The notes: generated from the letters alone by a model not told the origin. A DNA stretch of 64,000 nt from Curtobacterium sp. S6 (GCF_000710345.2 NZ_KL537415.1:164433-228432); one strand, 5' to 3'. Positions 53,779-63,583 are shown, numbered from the stretch's first letter. Program-made: numbers and translations.

Positions 53779-54488
53779 CGCCGGCCTCCCAGCCCGTCGT
53801 CGACGACGTGGCCGTCGTTGAGCCGGATGGTCCGGGAGCATCCCGCCGCGACCTCGGGGTCGTGCGTGACGATCACCAGGGAGGCACCACGGGAGGCGGT
53901 CGATTCGAGAAGGGCCCGCAGGACCTGATGCGAGGTGTCGCTGTCCAGGGCGCCGGTCGGCTCATCGGCGAAGACGACGTCGGGCTGGGTGACCTGCGCC
54001 CGGGCGATGGCGACCCGTTGAGCCTGACCACCCGAGAGCTCACCGGGCCGTCGGTTCTCCATGCCGCCGAGGCCCAACGCGGCGAGCCAGCGGGCGGCCT
54101 CGCGTTCGGCCTCGGCGCGGTCCGTTCCAGAGACCATGAGGGCCATCGCGACGTTTTCGATGGCCGTCAGCTCGGGCAGGAGGAGGCCTTCCTGGAAAAC
54201 GAACCCGATGCTGTCCCGGCGTAGCGTGGCCCGCGCCTCGGAGGACATCGCGGAGATCTCCACGGGGGCCGTTCCGGACCCGAGGTTCAGCTGTACGCCG
54301 CCGTGATCGGGCGCCATGATGCCGGACAGGATGTGCATCAGGGTCGACTTGCCGGAACCCGACGGGCCCATGATGGCCACGGATTCTCCGGGCATGATCG
54401 TGACGGATACGTTGTCGAGGGCGCGCGTCGACGAGAAGGCCTTGAAGAGGCCCTGCGCGTTCAGGCGTGGAGCGAGATAAGTGGTCAT
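53775..54488 (-). CDS. ABC transporter ATP-binding protein, MacB/LolD type
   Basis: A 237-aa ATPase. Walker A is GPSGSGKSTLMHILSGI, the signature LSGGQAQRVAIARAQV, Walker B DVVFADEPTGALDS, and H-loop VTHDPEVAA, which fit the MacB/LolD/BceA branch that pairs with FtsX-type permeases. The permease start overlaps its stop. It lies downstream of a UvrA-like gene by 93 bp on the same strand, so the three may share a transcript. In Gram-positives such modules often give resistance to peptide antibiotics. Confidence 0.92.
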   Translation of the reverse strand: MTTYLAPRLNAQGLFKAFSSTRALDNVSVTIMPGESVAIMGPSGSGKSTLMHILSGIMAPDHGGVQLNLGSGTAPVEISAMSSEARATLRRDSIGFVFQEGLLLPELTAIENVAMALMVSGTDRAEAEREAARWLAALGLGGMENRRPGELSGGQAQRVAIARAQVTQPDVVFADEPTGALDSDTSHQVLRALLESTASRGASLVIVTHDPEVAAGCSRTIRLNDGHVVDDGLGGRR

Positions 54489-54581
54489 GTCTCCATGCTC
54501 GTTGCGGAGCCCCTCGAGATCAGCGGAGCTGCCGATGATCCTGGGGGATAGCCGGGTGTATCCGGTCCGGTAGGGCGCGCT

Positions 54582-57107
54582 CTACCGGGTCTCGGATGCC
54601 GCCAGCCACCGGCCCGTGACGGATTCTTCGCAGGACCCGACCTCCGCCGGCGTTCCCGCGACGAGAACACGGCCCCCACGATCGCCGGCCCCGGGGCCGA
54701 GGTCGATCACGTGGTCCGCCTCGGCGATGACCCGAAGGTCGTGTTCGGCCAGTACCACCGAATTGCCCTGGTCCACCAGCCGGTTCAGCTCCGCGATGAG
54801 GAGGTCCACGTCCGCGGGGTGGAGGCCCGTGGTCGGCTCGTCGAGCAGGTACATCGTGTGTCCCCGGGGAGCGCGCTGGAGTTCGGTCGCCAGCTTGATC
54901 CTCTGGGCCTCTCCGCCGGATAGCTCCGTCGCGGGCTGACCCAGGGTCAGGTAGCCCAGCCCGATCGCGTTGAGGGCCTTGAGCGCGCGGGAGACCAGCC
55001 GGTCCTCCTCGAAGAAGCCGAGCGCGTCCCGCACGGACAGATCGAGGACCTCGGCGATGGTCTTGCCGTTCCAGGTGACCTCGAGGGTTTCGGGGTTGTA
55101 GCGGGCGCCGTGGCAGTCGGGGCAGGGGGAGTAACTGCCCGGAAGGAAGACGAGCTCTACCTCGATCTGGCCTTCCCCCTGGCACGTCGGGCAGCGTCCT
55201 TCGACCACGTTGAAGGAGAACCTGCCGATGCCCCAGCCGCGCGCGGCGGCTTCGGTGGTGCCGGCGAACAGTTTGCGCACGCGGTCGAACAGGCCGGTGT
55301 ACGTTGCCAGGCAGGACCGCGGGCTGCGGCCGATCGGCTTCTGGGTGATCTGCACGAGTCGGTCGATCGCCTCCGTGCCTTCCGCGCCGGCCAGGTCCAC
55401 GTTTTCGACCGCCTCGTCGTCCAGGACGCTCGACCGAACGCTGTGACGCAGGACCGGCGCGATGACGTCGCCGAGCAGCGTGGACTTGCCCGAACCCGAC
55501 ACGCCGGTGATGGCGGTCAGGACGCCCAACGGGATCGAGGCGTCGACGCCGCGAATATTCCGCACCGAGATGCCACGCAACGTCAGTTCTCCCGTGGGGG
55601 TGCGGGTCTCCTCGTCGCCACGAGGCGTCGGATGCCCCCTGTACAAGTACGGGGCCGTGGCGGAATCGGGGACGTTTGCCAGCTGTTCGACCGAGCCCGA
55701 GTGCAGGATCCGGCCGCCGTCCACCCCGGCCGCCGGCCCGACATCGACCACCCAGTCTGCGTGTTCGACGAGGCGCATGTCGTGCTCGACCAAGAGGACC
55801 GAATTCCCCTCATCGAGGAATCGCTGGAACAGATCCAGCAGGATCCCCTTCTCGCTGGGGTGCAATCCCGCGGAGGGCTCGTCCAGGACGTAGGCCACGC
55901 CGAAGAGCCCCGAGCGCAGCTGCGCGGCGAGGCGTAACCGCTGCATCTCGCCGGTGGACAGCGTTTGGGCCGCCCGGTCCAGGCTCAGGTGGCCTAGGCC
56001 CAGGCCGACCATGGTCTCGAGGACGGGCACCACGTTCGGCAACAACAAGCGCTCGGCCTCGATCTCGGGGCTGTCCGGCAGCTTGCCCACCTCGATCCGA
56101 CGGGCCGAAAGGAGCTCCAGGATTTCCTCGGCCGATCGCGCGTTCAACTCGTAGATCGGTTGCCCGAGGTAGGTGACCCGCAGGGCATCCGGATTCAGCC
56201 GGTGCCCCTGGCACGTCGGGCACGTGAAGGTGTCCAGAAAACGCAGGGCTCGCGCTCGCGTCTTCTCGGATTTGGCGTGGTCCACCGACTTCAACAGGTA
56301 ACGGTTGACCGACTGCCACCGGCCCTTATAGGTTCCGTGCGCCTGGTCGACGCCGCGCTCCGGGTGCACCTCGACCACGGGCTGCTCGTCGGTGAACAAG
56401 ATCCAGTCGCGCGTCTCGCGGGGAAGATCGCGCCACGGAAGATCCATGTCGGCGATGCCCAGGGTGCGCACGATGTCGTGGAAATTCTTCCCCAGCCAAG
56501 CCCCCGGCCAGGCCTGGATCGCGCCCTCGTTGATCGACAGGCTGGGGTCCGGAACCATCGAGCGTTCCGTGGGCTCGTGGATGGTGCCGGCGCCGTGGCA
56601 TTGGGGGCACATTCCCTCCGGCGTGTTGGGGCTGAAGGTCTCGGCCAGGAGCCTGCCGCCGTGAAGGGCCGAACCGCGATCCAGGACGTCGCGGGGGTGA
56701 TCGCCCGCGCGGGAGTACAGCAGGCGGATGCCGTTCGAGAGCGTGGTGATCGTCCCGACGCTGGACCGCGCGCCTCCGCCGCTGGTGCGTTGCTCGAGGG
56801 CCACCGTGGGTGGCAACCCCGTGAGCGATTCGACCCTCGGGTCCATGGTGCTCCCGATGAGCCGCCGGGCAAAGGGCGCGATGGATTCGAGGTAGCGACG
56901 CTGGGATTCACCGTGGATGGTTCCGAAGGCCAGCGAGGACTTCCCCGACCCCGAGACGCCCGTGAAGGCCACCAGCTGACCTCGCGGAAAACTCGTGGAG
57001 ACGTGGCGCAGATTGTGCAGGTGAGCGTCCCGGACGGCGACGGCGTGTTCCTCCGGCAGGCTCTGATCGGTGCGGTCGGTCGTGGTGCGTGGTTCCGAGA
57101 AGGGCAT
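54582..57107 (-). CDS. UvrA-like ABC-ATPase, short paralogue (UvrA2/DrrC type)
   Basis: An 841-aa UvrA paralogue, about 110 residues shorter than housekeeping UvrA. Both nucleotide-binding domains are present: Walker A GVSGSGKSSLAFGTIHGESQRRYLES and GVSGSGKSTLLGDVIAPVL, signatures LSTGEMQRLRLAAQL and LSGGEAQRIKLATEL, and zinc-binding CPQCHGAG, CPTCQG and CPTCQGEGQIEVE...CPDCHG. Much of the UvrB-interacting region is reduced, as in UvrA2 or DrrC, which remove or tolerate DNA-intercalating drugs. It lies between an MFS pump and an ABC pair on the same strand, all possibly resistance-related. It may be a DNA-damage or drug response gene rather than core repair. Confidence 0.9.
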   Translation of the reverse strand: MPFSEPRTTTDRTDQSLPEEHAVAVRDAHLHNLRHVSTSFPRGQLVAFTGVSGSGKSSLAFGTIHGESQRRYLESIAPFARRLIGSTMDPRVESLTGLPPTVALEQRTSGGGARSSVGTITTLSNGIRLLYSRAGDHPRDVLDRGSALHGGRLLAETFSPNTPEGMCPQCHGAGTIHEPTERSMVPDPSLSINEGAIQAWPGAWLGKNFHDIVRTLGIADMDLPWRDLPRETRDWILFTDEQPVVEVHPERGVDQAHGTYKGRWQSVNRYLLKSVDHAKSEKTRARALRFLDTFTCPTCQGHRLNPDALRVTYLGQPIYELNARSAEEILELLSARRIEVGKLPDSPEIEAERLLLPNVVPVLETMVGLGLGHLSLDRAAQTLSTGEMQRLRLAAQLRSGLFGVAYVLDEPSAGLHPSEKGILLDLFQRFLDEGNSVLLVEHDMRLVEHADWVVDVGPAAGVDGGRILHSGSVEQLANVPDSATAPYLYRGHPTPRGDEETRTPTGELTLRGISVRNIRGVDASIPLGVLTAITGVSGSGKSTLLGDVIAPVLRHSVRSSVLDDEAVENVDLAGAEGTEAIDRLVQITQKPIGRSPRSCLATYTGLFDRVRKLFAGTTEAAARGWGIGRFSFNVVEGRCPTCQGEGQIEVELVFLPGSYSPCPDCHGARYNPETLEVTWNGKTIAEVLDLSVRDALGFFEEDRLVSRALKALNAIGLGYLTLGQPATELSGGEAQRIKLATELQRAPRGHTMYLLDEPTTGLHPADVDLLIAELNRLVDQGNSVVLAEHDLRVIAEADHVIDLGPGAGDRGGRVLVAGTPAEVGSCEESVTGRWLAASETR

Positions 57108-57134
57108 GCCACGACACTACCGCCGCGCGACGGG

Positions 57135-58379
57135 TCACCGCCGTTTCGCGGGACGCTCCTTGACCCCCTTGGGGAGCTTGACGGTCGAGGCGAAGAGCCC
57201 CATCCAGGCCGCGCCGGCGATCGTGAGAACCCCCGTGGAGACCAGAGCGAGCGGCAGCGTGGCCACGGCCAGCAGGCCCGCCACGAGGGCGGGTCCGCCG
57301 AGCTTGCCGGAGTTGTTGAAGATCGCCCAGATACCGAGGAATTTGGCGCGCCCCACCTTGGGGCTGAGGTCAGCGCCGATGGTCATGTTGACTCCCGCGC
57401 CGAGCCCATTGCCGATGGCCATCACGATCACCGCGAGGATGGTCCACAGGAGAACCGGCTGAACCGACATCACGAGGAAGCCCGACCCGAAGATCACCAG
57501 GCAGACGATGAGAACCGCGGATCTCCCGAGCCAGTCCTTGATGTAGCCACCGGGGAACATCAACACCAGCTCGAGCGCCGCCCCGAGGGCCACGAGCAAC
57601 GAGATGCCCGATTCGTGCAGGTGGATGTGTACGCCCCACAGCTGGATCATCATGGGCTGGACGGCCCGGGCGAGGGAAAGGATCGTGACGGACACGCCGG
57701 CCAGCAGGACGGCCTTCCATCGGACGTCGAGTTTGCTCGGTGCCGGGCCCTCCGCGGGATTGACCACCGGCGTCGAGGCCGTGGTCTGGCTCGGCACGGC
57801 GTCGAAACCGCGGTTGAGGGCCGGCACGCACAACACGATCACGGCCAGCACGGCGCAGAGAGCGCTGAAAATGTAGACCGACCACAGTGGAAACCACAGC
57901 AGCAACATCGCGCTGATCATGGGACCGATCAAGTTGCCCACGCGCTGGGTTCCGCCGAGGGCGGTCATGGCCCGTCCCATGTGGACCGCCGGCATCTTCT
58001 CCGCGACGACCGCCTGGCGTGCCAGACCCCAAATATCCTGAACGGGCGCCAGGAGCATGAGCAGGACGATGTACAAGATCAGGGACAGGGGCTTGGCGAC
58101 CGAGCCCGAGAGGGAGAGCACCAGGAGGGCCGTGATGGCCACGGCGGCGCTCGTGCCGAAGATCATGGCCTTGCGGTCGCCGATCTTGTCGATCAGGATG
58201 CCCACCGGCACCGTGAAGAGCAGGCTGGCCGCACCCATCAGGGAGACCACGGCGCTCGAGAGGGCATCGCTGGCGCCCAGGCTCAGGGCCGAGAGGACCA
58301 GCACGGGTACGGTCGCCCCCACGCCGACGGCGAAAAGCAGAGACGGCACGATGACCGGCCAAAAAATGGGGCGAAGCAT
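57135..58379 (-). CDS. MFS transporter
   Basis: A 414-aa major facilitator with 12 helices. The start MLRPIFWPVIVPSLLFAVGVGATVPVLVLSAL and the loop motif GILIDKIGDRKAMIFGTSAA are characteristic of drug:H+ antiporter-like members, and GGYIKDWLGRSAVLIVCLV repeats the motif in the second half. It lies 27 bp upstream of the UvrA-like gene on the same strand, so co-transcription is likely. Drug or metabolite efflux is plausible; the substrate is not known. Confidence 0.88.
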   Translation of the reverse strand: MLRPIFWPVIVPSLLFAVGVGATVPVLVLSALSLGASDALSSAVVSLMGAASLLFTVPVGILIDKIGDRKAMIFGTSAAVAITALLVLSLSGSVAKPLSLILYIVLLMLLAPVQDIWGLARQAVVAEKMPAVHMGRAMTALGGTQRVGNLIGPMISAMLLLWFPLWSVYIFSALCAVLAVIVLCVPALNRGFDAVPSQTTASTPVVNPAEGPAPSKLDVRWKAVLLAGVSVTILSLARAVQPMMIQLWGVHIHLHESGISLLVALGAALELVLMFPGGYIKDWLGRSAVLIVCLVIFGSGFLVMSVQPVLLWTILAVIVMAIGNGLGAGVNMTIGADLSPKVGRAKFLGIWAIFNNSGKLGGPALVAGLLAVATLPLALVSTGVLTIAGAAWMGLFASTVKLPKGVKERPAKRR

Positions 58380-58425
58380 GAGGGCCAGCCTACTCCCGGG
58401 GTCGTCTCGACCTTGAAATATGAAA

Positions 58426-58465
58426 GAGGGCCGTTATCGCATCGGGTGATGCGGTAACGGCCCTC
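58426..58465 (-). terminator. hairpin terminator downstream of the small secreted protein gene
   Basis: 18-bp near-perfect stem (58426-58443 with 58448-58465), followed on the minus strand by CTTTCAT. It separates the secreted-protein gene from the MFS gene. Confidence 0.75.
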
Positions 58466-58488
58466 AGTGTGGTTCTAGCTTAAGGGAC

Positions 58489-58893
58489 TCAGCCCACCCA
58501 GGTGATGCTGATGTAGGGGTCGAACTGAGCGGTCTGAAGGATGTGAGAATCCTTGAGGTCCACGACGCCGTCCTTGACCTCGACGCGGTGCTGCTCGTGC
58601 TGGTCACCGGAGGTGATCGAGACGTCGTAGGTGCCGTTCGGGGCCGGCAACTCACCGGGGCCGTCGGTATTGGGCACCTTCAGGAAGTACGTGGTGGGGT
58701 TCTCGGTGGACCGGACCAGCGCGGCCTGCTCCACGCCCTGCGGGGTGCTCTGCGTGCTGACGGCCTTCGCCTCGGACGAAGGAGCGGATGTGGCCTGCGC
58801 GGGCCCCATCGAGACGACGCCGGCACCGAGCGCGAGCGCGACACCGGCGGCGGCCATGGATGCCTTACGGGTGAGGTGCTGGGTGCGGATCAT
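58489..58893 (-). CDS. small secreted protein of unknown function
   Basis: A 134-aa protein from the ATG at 58893, behind an AAGGAGTTATCTC site. The signal peptide is MIRTQHLTRKASMAAAGVALALGAGVVSMGPAQA, with AQA as the likely cleavage motif at about residue 34. The mature part is about 100 residues, Ser/Gln-rich at first and then beta-rich (PTTYFLKVPNTDGPGELPAP, GTYDVSITSGDQHEQHRVEV, FDPYISITWVG). No cysteine or catalytic pattern is seen. Related only in style to the 41.7-kb secreted protein. Single-gene unit with its own terminator. Confidence 0.75.
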   Translation of the reverse strand: MIRTQHLTRKASMAAAGVALALGAGVVSMGPAQATSAPSSEAKAVSTQSTPQGVEQAALVRSTENPTTYFLKVPNTDGPGELPAPNGTYDVSITSGDQHEQHRVEVKDGVVDLKDSHILQTAQFDPYISITWVG

Positions 58894-59661
58894 GAGATAA
58901 CTCCTTGGTCGAAACGTTCCTGAATCCATGTGCAAGATCAGGCGTTCCCCACGCTAACCCCTGATTTTTGGGGGTAGACGAGCCCGTGATGCGGCCCTTG
59001 ATCGGTCACAAAATGATCAATTCCGCGCGCTTCCGGGCCAGCGCCGTCGTTTTCTGTCCCGTGGTGGGTTGCCGCCGTGAATGGGCGTTATTCGCTCGTG
59101 ACCGAATCATGAGGAAGTTCCCAGGTCGGCGGGCTCCAGGTGGCTGGTAGTTGCGGTGCCGTGGGGTGCCGGCGTGGGGCTCGCCGACCGGGCTACCGGG
59201 CCGCATGATCCCCTGGCCCGAACTGCGACGGAAAATGCGGATAAATTGCGTTGGTTCATGCGGTTGCCGACGGGTTAACCCCCTCCACGCGCTCGTCGCC
59301 TCCGCGAGGAGAGGATATGTGAGCTTATAGATAAGATTCGAATGAAAGGTTTCCGGAAATGCATTATTCGACGGTAGATCGATGTTTTCGCGTGTGATAG
59401 GAATGGTCGCCGCCGTTTCTTTGAATCCCCCGAGATTCCGGGGAAGCCCGCTCATTGCGGGGGAGGCGACGCCGTGACCCGGTCGTTGATAATGCCTCGC
59501 GAATACACGAGGAACGTTCATCGCTTCAATATTATGACGCCCAATATGTTGTGACGCGATAGTGAATATCGACGCTGTCTGTACGTCTCTTCGGCGTCAT
59601 CCTCGATGGATACCTTGATGTGGCATCGCACATCAATCGTTTATTCAGTGAGGTATTCACA
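58894..59661. other. gene-poor region upstream of phoD
   Basis: 768 bp, AT-richer than its surroundings around 59320-59580. A 171-aa minus-strand ORF (59006-59521) has no ribosome binding site or family and is not called. One GTTCATC half-site (59517-59523) could be a PHO-box remnant, but I see no second 11-bp unit. Confidence 0.5.
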
Positions 59662-61242
59662 GTGCAGAACGCATCGTCCGGAAACGGTTCGGGACTCAAT
59701 CGTCGGAAGCTCCTTCAACTCAGCGGCGTCTCCGCCACGGCCCTGGCCCTGGGGATCAACTTCTCCGGCGCCCGAGCCGCCGAGACTCCGGGGCAGGAAT
59801 TCGTCGCGGAACCCGATCTCAAGGACGTCTTTGGGTTGGGAGTTGCGGCCGGCGCCCCTCGGCCGGACGGTGTGGTGTTGTGGACGCGCCTGACCCCGCA
59901 GCCGTTGGCCGAAGACGGCCTCGGCGGCATGCCTCAGCGGCCGATCACGGTGAACTGGCAGGTGGCTCGGGACGAGGGCTTCGTCGGCATCGAGAAGGAG
60001 GGAGATGCCCTGGCGCAGCCCGAGCTGTCCCACGCGGTCCATCCGCGGGTCGAGGGGCTCCAGGCCGGCACCGAGTACTTCTACCGGTTCCGGGTGGGCA
60101 CCGAGATCAGCCGCGTCGGCCGTTTTAAGACCCTTCCCGCGGCGAATACGGGGCTCTCCAAATTCTCCTTCGGCTTTGTCAGCTGCCAGGCGTGGTACCA
60201 CGGGCACTTCACCGCGCATAAGCACCTCGCGCAGGAGCAGGACCTGGACCTCGTGCTGTTCCTCGGCGACTACATCTACGAGTACGGCATCACCGAAAAG
60301 AACCTCACGCGCCAGGGCGCCGAGGTCGGTCCGGCCCACCGCGTGGAGACCAAGACGTTGGCCCAGTACCGCCTCCGGTATTCCTTGTTCAAGACCGATC
60401 CGCACCTTCAGGATGTGCACGCGCGGGCCGCCTGCGCCGTGATCTGGGACGACCACGAGGTGCAGAACAACTACACGGGCAAGTTCCCGGCGGAGTCGAC
60501 CCCGGACCCCAACTTCCGCGAGCGGATCGCGGCGGCCTACCGGGCGTTCTACGAGAACATGCCGCTGGACGTCGAGGCCTTGCCCCAGGGCGACTCGAGC
60601 GACATCACCACCAAGATCGACGTCGGCAATCTCATTCGCTTTTCCCTGCTGGACAGCCGCCAATTCCGTGACCCGGCCCCGAAGGACGAGGCCGACCGGA
60701 CACGTCCGGACCGGACCATTTTGGGTCCGGATCAGGAAGCCTGGGTCGCGAATTCCTTGCAGACCAGCCCCGCGACGTGGAACATCCTGGCCAACGGCGT
60801 GGTGCTCACGCCCATCACCGATGACCGCACGGATCAATGGGACGGGTACCCCGCGGCCCGCGAGCGGATGCTGGAAGTCATGAACCGCGCCTCCAATCCG
60901 GTGATGCTCTCCGGAGATATCCACAAGCATTCGGCGGCCGAACTGAAGCAAGACTTCAACGACCAGAACAGCCGAACCCTCGGCGTCGAACTCGTGTGCA
61001 CCTCGGTCGCCTCGGACGGCGACGGCGCCAAGACGGACAGCAACACCAGCGACTGGCTGGACCACCCGTACGTCAAGCAGTACGACGGTCGCCGCGGGTA
61101 CGTCCACGTGACCGTGACGCCGCAGGATATGGTCTCGAGCTTCTACTGCGTCGACTGGATCGAGAAGGACGACACGGCACCGAAGCAGCTCTCGGCGCGG
61201 TTCTACACTAAGGCCGGCCAGATGTCCTTGAGCCGGATGTAA
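59662..61242 (+). CDS. phoD: PhoD-family alkaline phosphatase, Tat-exported
   Basis: A 526-aa secreted phosphodiesterase/phosphatase. A twin-arginine signal LNRRKLLQLSGVSATALALGI lies near residues 11-31 with AxA-type cleavage at about GARAAE. PhoD motifs are VVLWTRL, FSFGFVSCQAWYHGH, the metal-binding LFLGDYIYEYG, the IWDDHEVQNNY block, and VMLSGDIHKH. The GTG at 59662 is chosen because GAGG precedes it and the Tat motif then lies close to the N-terminus; an upstream GTG at 59620 adds 14 residues. The enzyme binds Ca2+ and Fe3+ and releases phosphate outside the cell, which fits the pitA uptake gene at 1.7 kb. Confidence 0.93.
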   Translation: MQNASSGNGSGLNRRKLLQLSGVSATALALGINFSGARAAETPGQEFVAEPDLKDVFGLGVAAGAPRPDGVVLWTRLTPQPLAEDGLGGMPQRPITVNWQVARDEGFVGIEKEGDALAQPELSHAVHPRVEGLQAGTEYFYRFRVGTEISRVGRFKTLPAANTGLSKFSFGFVSCQAWYHGHFTAHKHLAQEQDLDLVLFLGDYIYEYGITEKNLTRQGAEVGPAHRVETKTLAQYRLRYSLFKTDPHLQDVHARAACAVIWDDHEVQNNYTGKFPAESTPDPNFRERIAAAYRAFYENMPLDVEALPQGDSSDITTKIDVGNLIRFSLLDSRQFRDPAPKDEADRTRPDRTILGPDQEAWVANSLQTSPATWNILANGVVLTPITDDRTDQWDGYPAARERMLEVMNRASNPVMLSGDIHKHSAAELKQDFNDQNSRTLGVELVCTSVASDGDGAKTDSNTSDWLDHPYVKQYDGRRGYVHVTVTPQDMVSSFYCVDWIEKDDTAPKQLSARFYTKAGQMSLSRM

Positions 61243-61258
61243 TTCCAATACCTTGATG

Positions 61259-61326
61259 CCCCTCGGGTCGCCTGCGTGACTCGAGGGGCGCTGTCATAGC
61301 CTCGCGGTGATCGCCGCGAGGCTATG
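61259..61326 (+). terminator. tandem stem-loops after phoD
   Basis: A first hairpin pairs CCCCTCG (61259-61265) with CGAGGGG (61282-61288); a second has a perfect 13-bp stem (61295-61307 with 61314-61326). Neither has a T run. Confidence 0.55.
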
Positions 61327-61803
61327 TGGGTGATGATTACGACGGCGTTATGCCCGGTGAATCTCCTATATTGCGGGCGACCTTGTCCCTCATGGGTGAC
61401 TTGTATAACATCCTTTCTCGCGGACGCTGGTCTATCGGTGCCTCATCATTCTTGGGGGCAAGCGCCGCGACCGCTCATACGGTTCTTGAGAGGGTTTCAC
61501 GATGAGAACAGGCTCAGAGATTTTCGCGATTCGTATCCCGGGCGCCGAGTCCGGTTCCTGACGGTCTCGGTCTCCTGGGGGCGCTTGGTCGTGCCCATCG
61601 CACCGACCATCGCGAAAAACCCCCGACGGCCCTTCCCTCGAGGAAGCGCCAGCCTGAGCACCGTCGCGAATCTTTCATCGGGGCCCTAGGCCCCTTATAG
61701 AGGCAAACCCGCCAGAAGCTTGTGACACTGCGGTTTGCCTATCTCTTCCTGCCCAATTAACAGTGCGGTCTCATCGTCGAGGCCGTGTGAAAGGGGAATC
61801 GTG
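61327..61803. other. intergenic region upstream of the second ABC exporter
   Basis: 477 bp with an inverted repeat AGGCAAACC (61701-61709)/GGTTTGCCT (61732-61740) about 64 bp before the ATPase gene. A 121-aa ORF (61324-61689) lacks an RBS and family and is not called. Confidence 0.55.
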
Positions 61804-62523
61804 ATGGAGCCCTTGGTGACCGGGATGGGCCTGGTCAAGAAATATCCGAAACGCGAGAGACCGGCCGTCGACGGCTTGGATCTCGCCATTTACCCGGGTG
61901 ACGTGATTGCGGTCGTTGGACACAACGGAGCCGGCAAGTCGACGCTCTTCGACATGATCGGTGGTTTGTCACGCCCCACTTCAGGAACCGTGACGATCAA
62001 CGTCGACCGGACACGTATCGGATGGTGTCCACAGCGCGAAATCGTGGATTGGTCGTTGACCGTGCGGCAGAACATCGCATTAGGTCTCGAGCTGCGCCAA
62101 CCTGCGCTTCGTCGGAAATCTCGCGCGGTGGTAGCCAAAGTCGCCGAAACGCTTCGGCTGGATGCCCACTTGGATAAGACGGCTCAAACGCTTTCGGGCG
62201 GGGAGCTGCGGCGGACCCAGATTGGCCGCGCCTTAGCGGGGGATCCCGAGCTGATGATTCTCGACGAGCCCACCACCGGATTGGACCCTGAAGGCATCGA
62301 GGCGGTGTTTGGGTACCTCGATGACCGTCGACGGGATGGCGCGGCCGCGCTGATCAGCACCCACGAAACCTCGCGTTTTTCCGGCCACTGCACTCGCGTG
62401 GTTGCGATCAGCGGGGGACGGATGATCGCCGACATGCCCGTCGACGAATACTTGGCGTGCTCATCGCGACCGACGGAAGACCTCTGGGACGTTTACCAGC
62501 AGTTGAAGGAGGACTCTCGCTGA
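61804..62523 (+). CDS. ABC transporter ATP-binding protein
   Basis: A 239-aa ATPase. Walker A GHNGAGKSTLFDMIGGL, signature LSGGELRRTQIGRAL, Walker B LMILDEPTTGLDPEG and H-loop STHETSRF are visible. A GTG directly precedes the ATG at 61804; AAAGGGG is suitably placed for either. It overlaps its permease by one nucleotide (TGATG), so they are translationally coupled. ABC-2 exporters with this organisation carry antibiotics, lipids or peptides; the substrate is unknown. Base composition is lower in GC than the core genes, in keeping with the accessory right end. Confidence 0.9.
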   Translation: MEPLVTGMGLVKKYPKRERPAVDGLDLAIYPGDVIAVVGHNGAGKSTLFDMIGGLSRPTSGTVTINVDRTRIGWCPQREIVDWSLTVRQNIALGLELRQPALRRKSRAVVAKVAETLRLDAHLDKTAQTLSGGELRRTQIGRALAGDPELMILDEPTTGLDPEGIEAVFGYLDDRRRDGAAALISTHETSRFSGHCTRVVAISGGRMIADMPVDEYLACSSRPTEDLWDVYQQLKEDSR

Positions 62524-63251
62524 TGCGCCCGCTCATCCTCACGAAATTCCATTTCGCGTCCCTGTGGAATTGGCGAAATTCGTATCTTGGCCGTTTCATC
62601 GAACCGGTCGCATACCTACTGTTCTTGTCCGCGGGCCTTCAAGGGGCATTAGAAGATCGAACCGGGCCGTACGCCGAATTCATCCTTGCCGGAATGGTCT
62701 GCTTATTGTCCTTCCGAGCCGCGACGGCCAGCATGAGCGATGTCTCCAATGACCGTAAGTGGGGCGTGTTTGCCATCTACGCCCTGCAGGGTGGGTCGAC
62801 TATGGGCTACATGCTGAGCATCGTGATTTTTGCGTCGTCGGTGTTCCTGGGGCAATTGATTCTGCTGTTGTTGTGCTCATTTCTGGTTTTCGGAGGTTCC
62901 GCGCCCGATGTTGGGTCGATGTCGTCGTTGGCGGGGCTGGGAATTCTCCTCGTGATCGGGTGGAGCGGGTTTGGGGCGGCCCTCGGAGGCAAGATCAATT
63001 CGTATGCTGCTCGTGACTTGGTGGTCACGGTGACGTCGCTGCCGGTCATCTTGGCGGCGCCGCTGTTCTATCCGATTTCTGGCGGATGGCTCGGAATCGT
63101 CGCGGCTTTTAACCCTTTGACGTACCAGGTGGAGGTTCTCCGGGAACCGGCCGCGGTCTGGGTGTTGGCCGTGGCGGCGTGGGCCGTCGTGGGGTTCCTG
63201 CTGGCGGTGTTTACTCTGCGACGTGCGGAGAGCCTGAGTCGGGAGCGGTGA
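62523..63251 (+). CDS. ABC-2 type transporter permease
   Basis: A 242-aa permease starting at the ATG that overlaps the ATPase stop. It begins MRPLILTKFHFASLWNWRNSYLGRFIEPVAYLLFL, where FIEPVAYLLF is the ABC-2 consensus before helix 1. Six helices follow, including LSIVIFASSVFLGQLILLLL and PVILAAPLFYPISGGWLGIVAAFNPLTYQVEVLR, the ABC-2 loop-helix end. Resembles NodJ/DrrB-type permeases. The predicted substrate is open. Confidence 0.9.
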   Translation: MRPLILTKFHFASLWNWRNSYLGRFIEPVAYLLFLSAGLQGALEDRTGPYAEFILAGMVCLLSFRAATASMSDVSNDRKWGVFAIYALQGGSTMGYMLSIVIFASSVFLGQLILLLLCSFLVFGGSAPDVGSMSSLAGLGILLVIGWSGFGAALGGKINSYAARDLVVTVTSLPVILAAPLFYPISGGWLGIVAAFNPLTYQVEVLREPAAVWVLAVAAWAVVGFLLAVFTLRRAESLSRER

Positions 63252-63583
63252 CGACGCGGGATAGTAGTCAATAACGCAGAGTGGCGAGTGGACGTCTCGA
63301 GTGCAACGAATCTCCATAGATGCATGGATCGAACTCCTCGACAAACTGCACACTGCGAATTTCGTTCGCAGGTTCACCGTTCACAACCATCTCAGAACAC
63401 GTGATGAGATCGCGACCGAACTTATATTCCCGTTGGTGAGGTGCTCTGGCCCGTGGGCGGGATGCCGAAAGGCAGGCGCTCTTCGCGGAAGTACATATTG
63501 AGGCGGGGAGCAGTCTGAGCGTTCTAGGTTCGAAAATGAAGTGATGTGGTAATCTAGGCGCAGAATAGTGAAGGGAGCCCGAG
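63252..63583. other. intergenic region before the right-edge ORF
   Basis: 332 bp, lower GC than the window average. Short ORFs on both strands lack ribosome binding sites and families. I see no gene. Confidence 0.5.

Noticed and set aside
56160-58457. 765-codon plus-strand ORF across the UvrA-like and MFS genes
   Set aside because: Low-complexity Asp/His/Arg/Gly-rich translation typical of antisense frames; both minus genes are certain.
59006-59521. 171-aa minus-strand ORF upstream of phoD
   Set aside because: No ribosome binding site, no domain, and amino-acid content like random frame.
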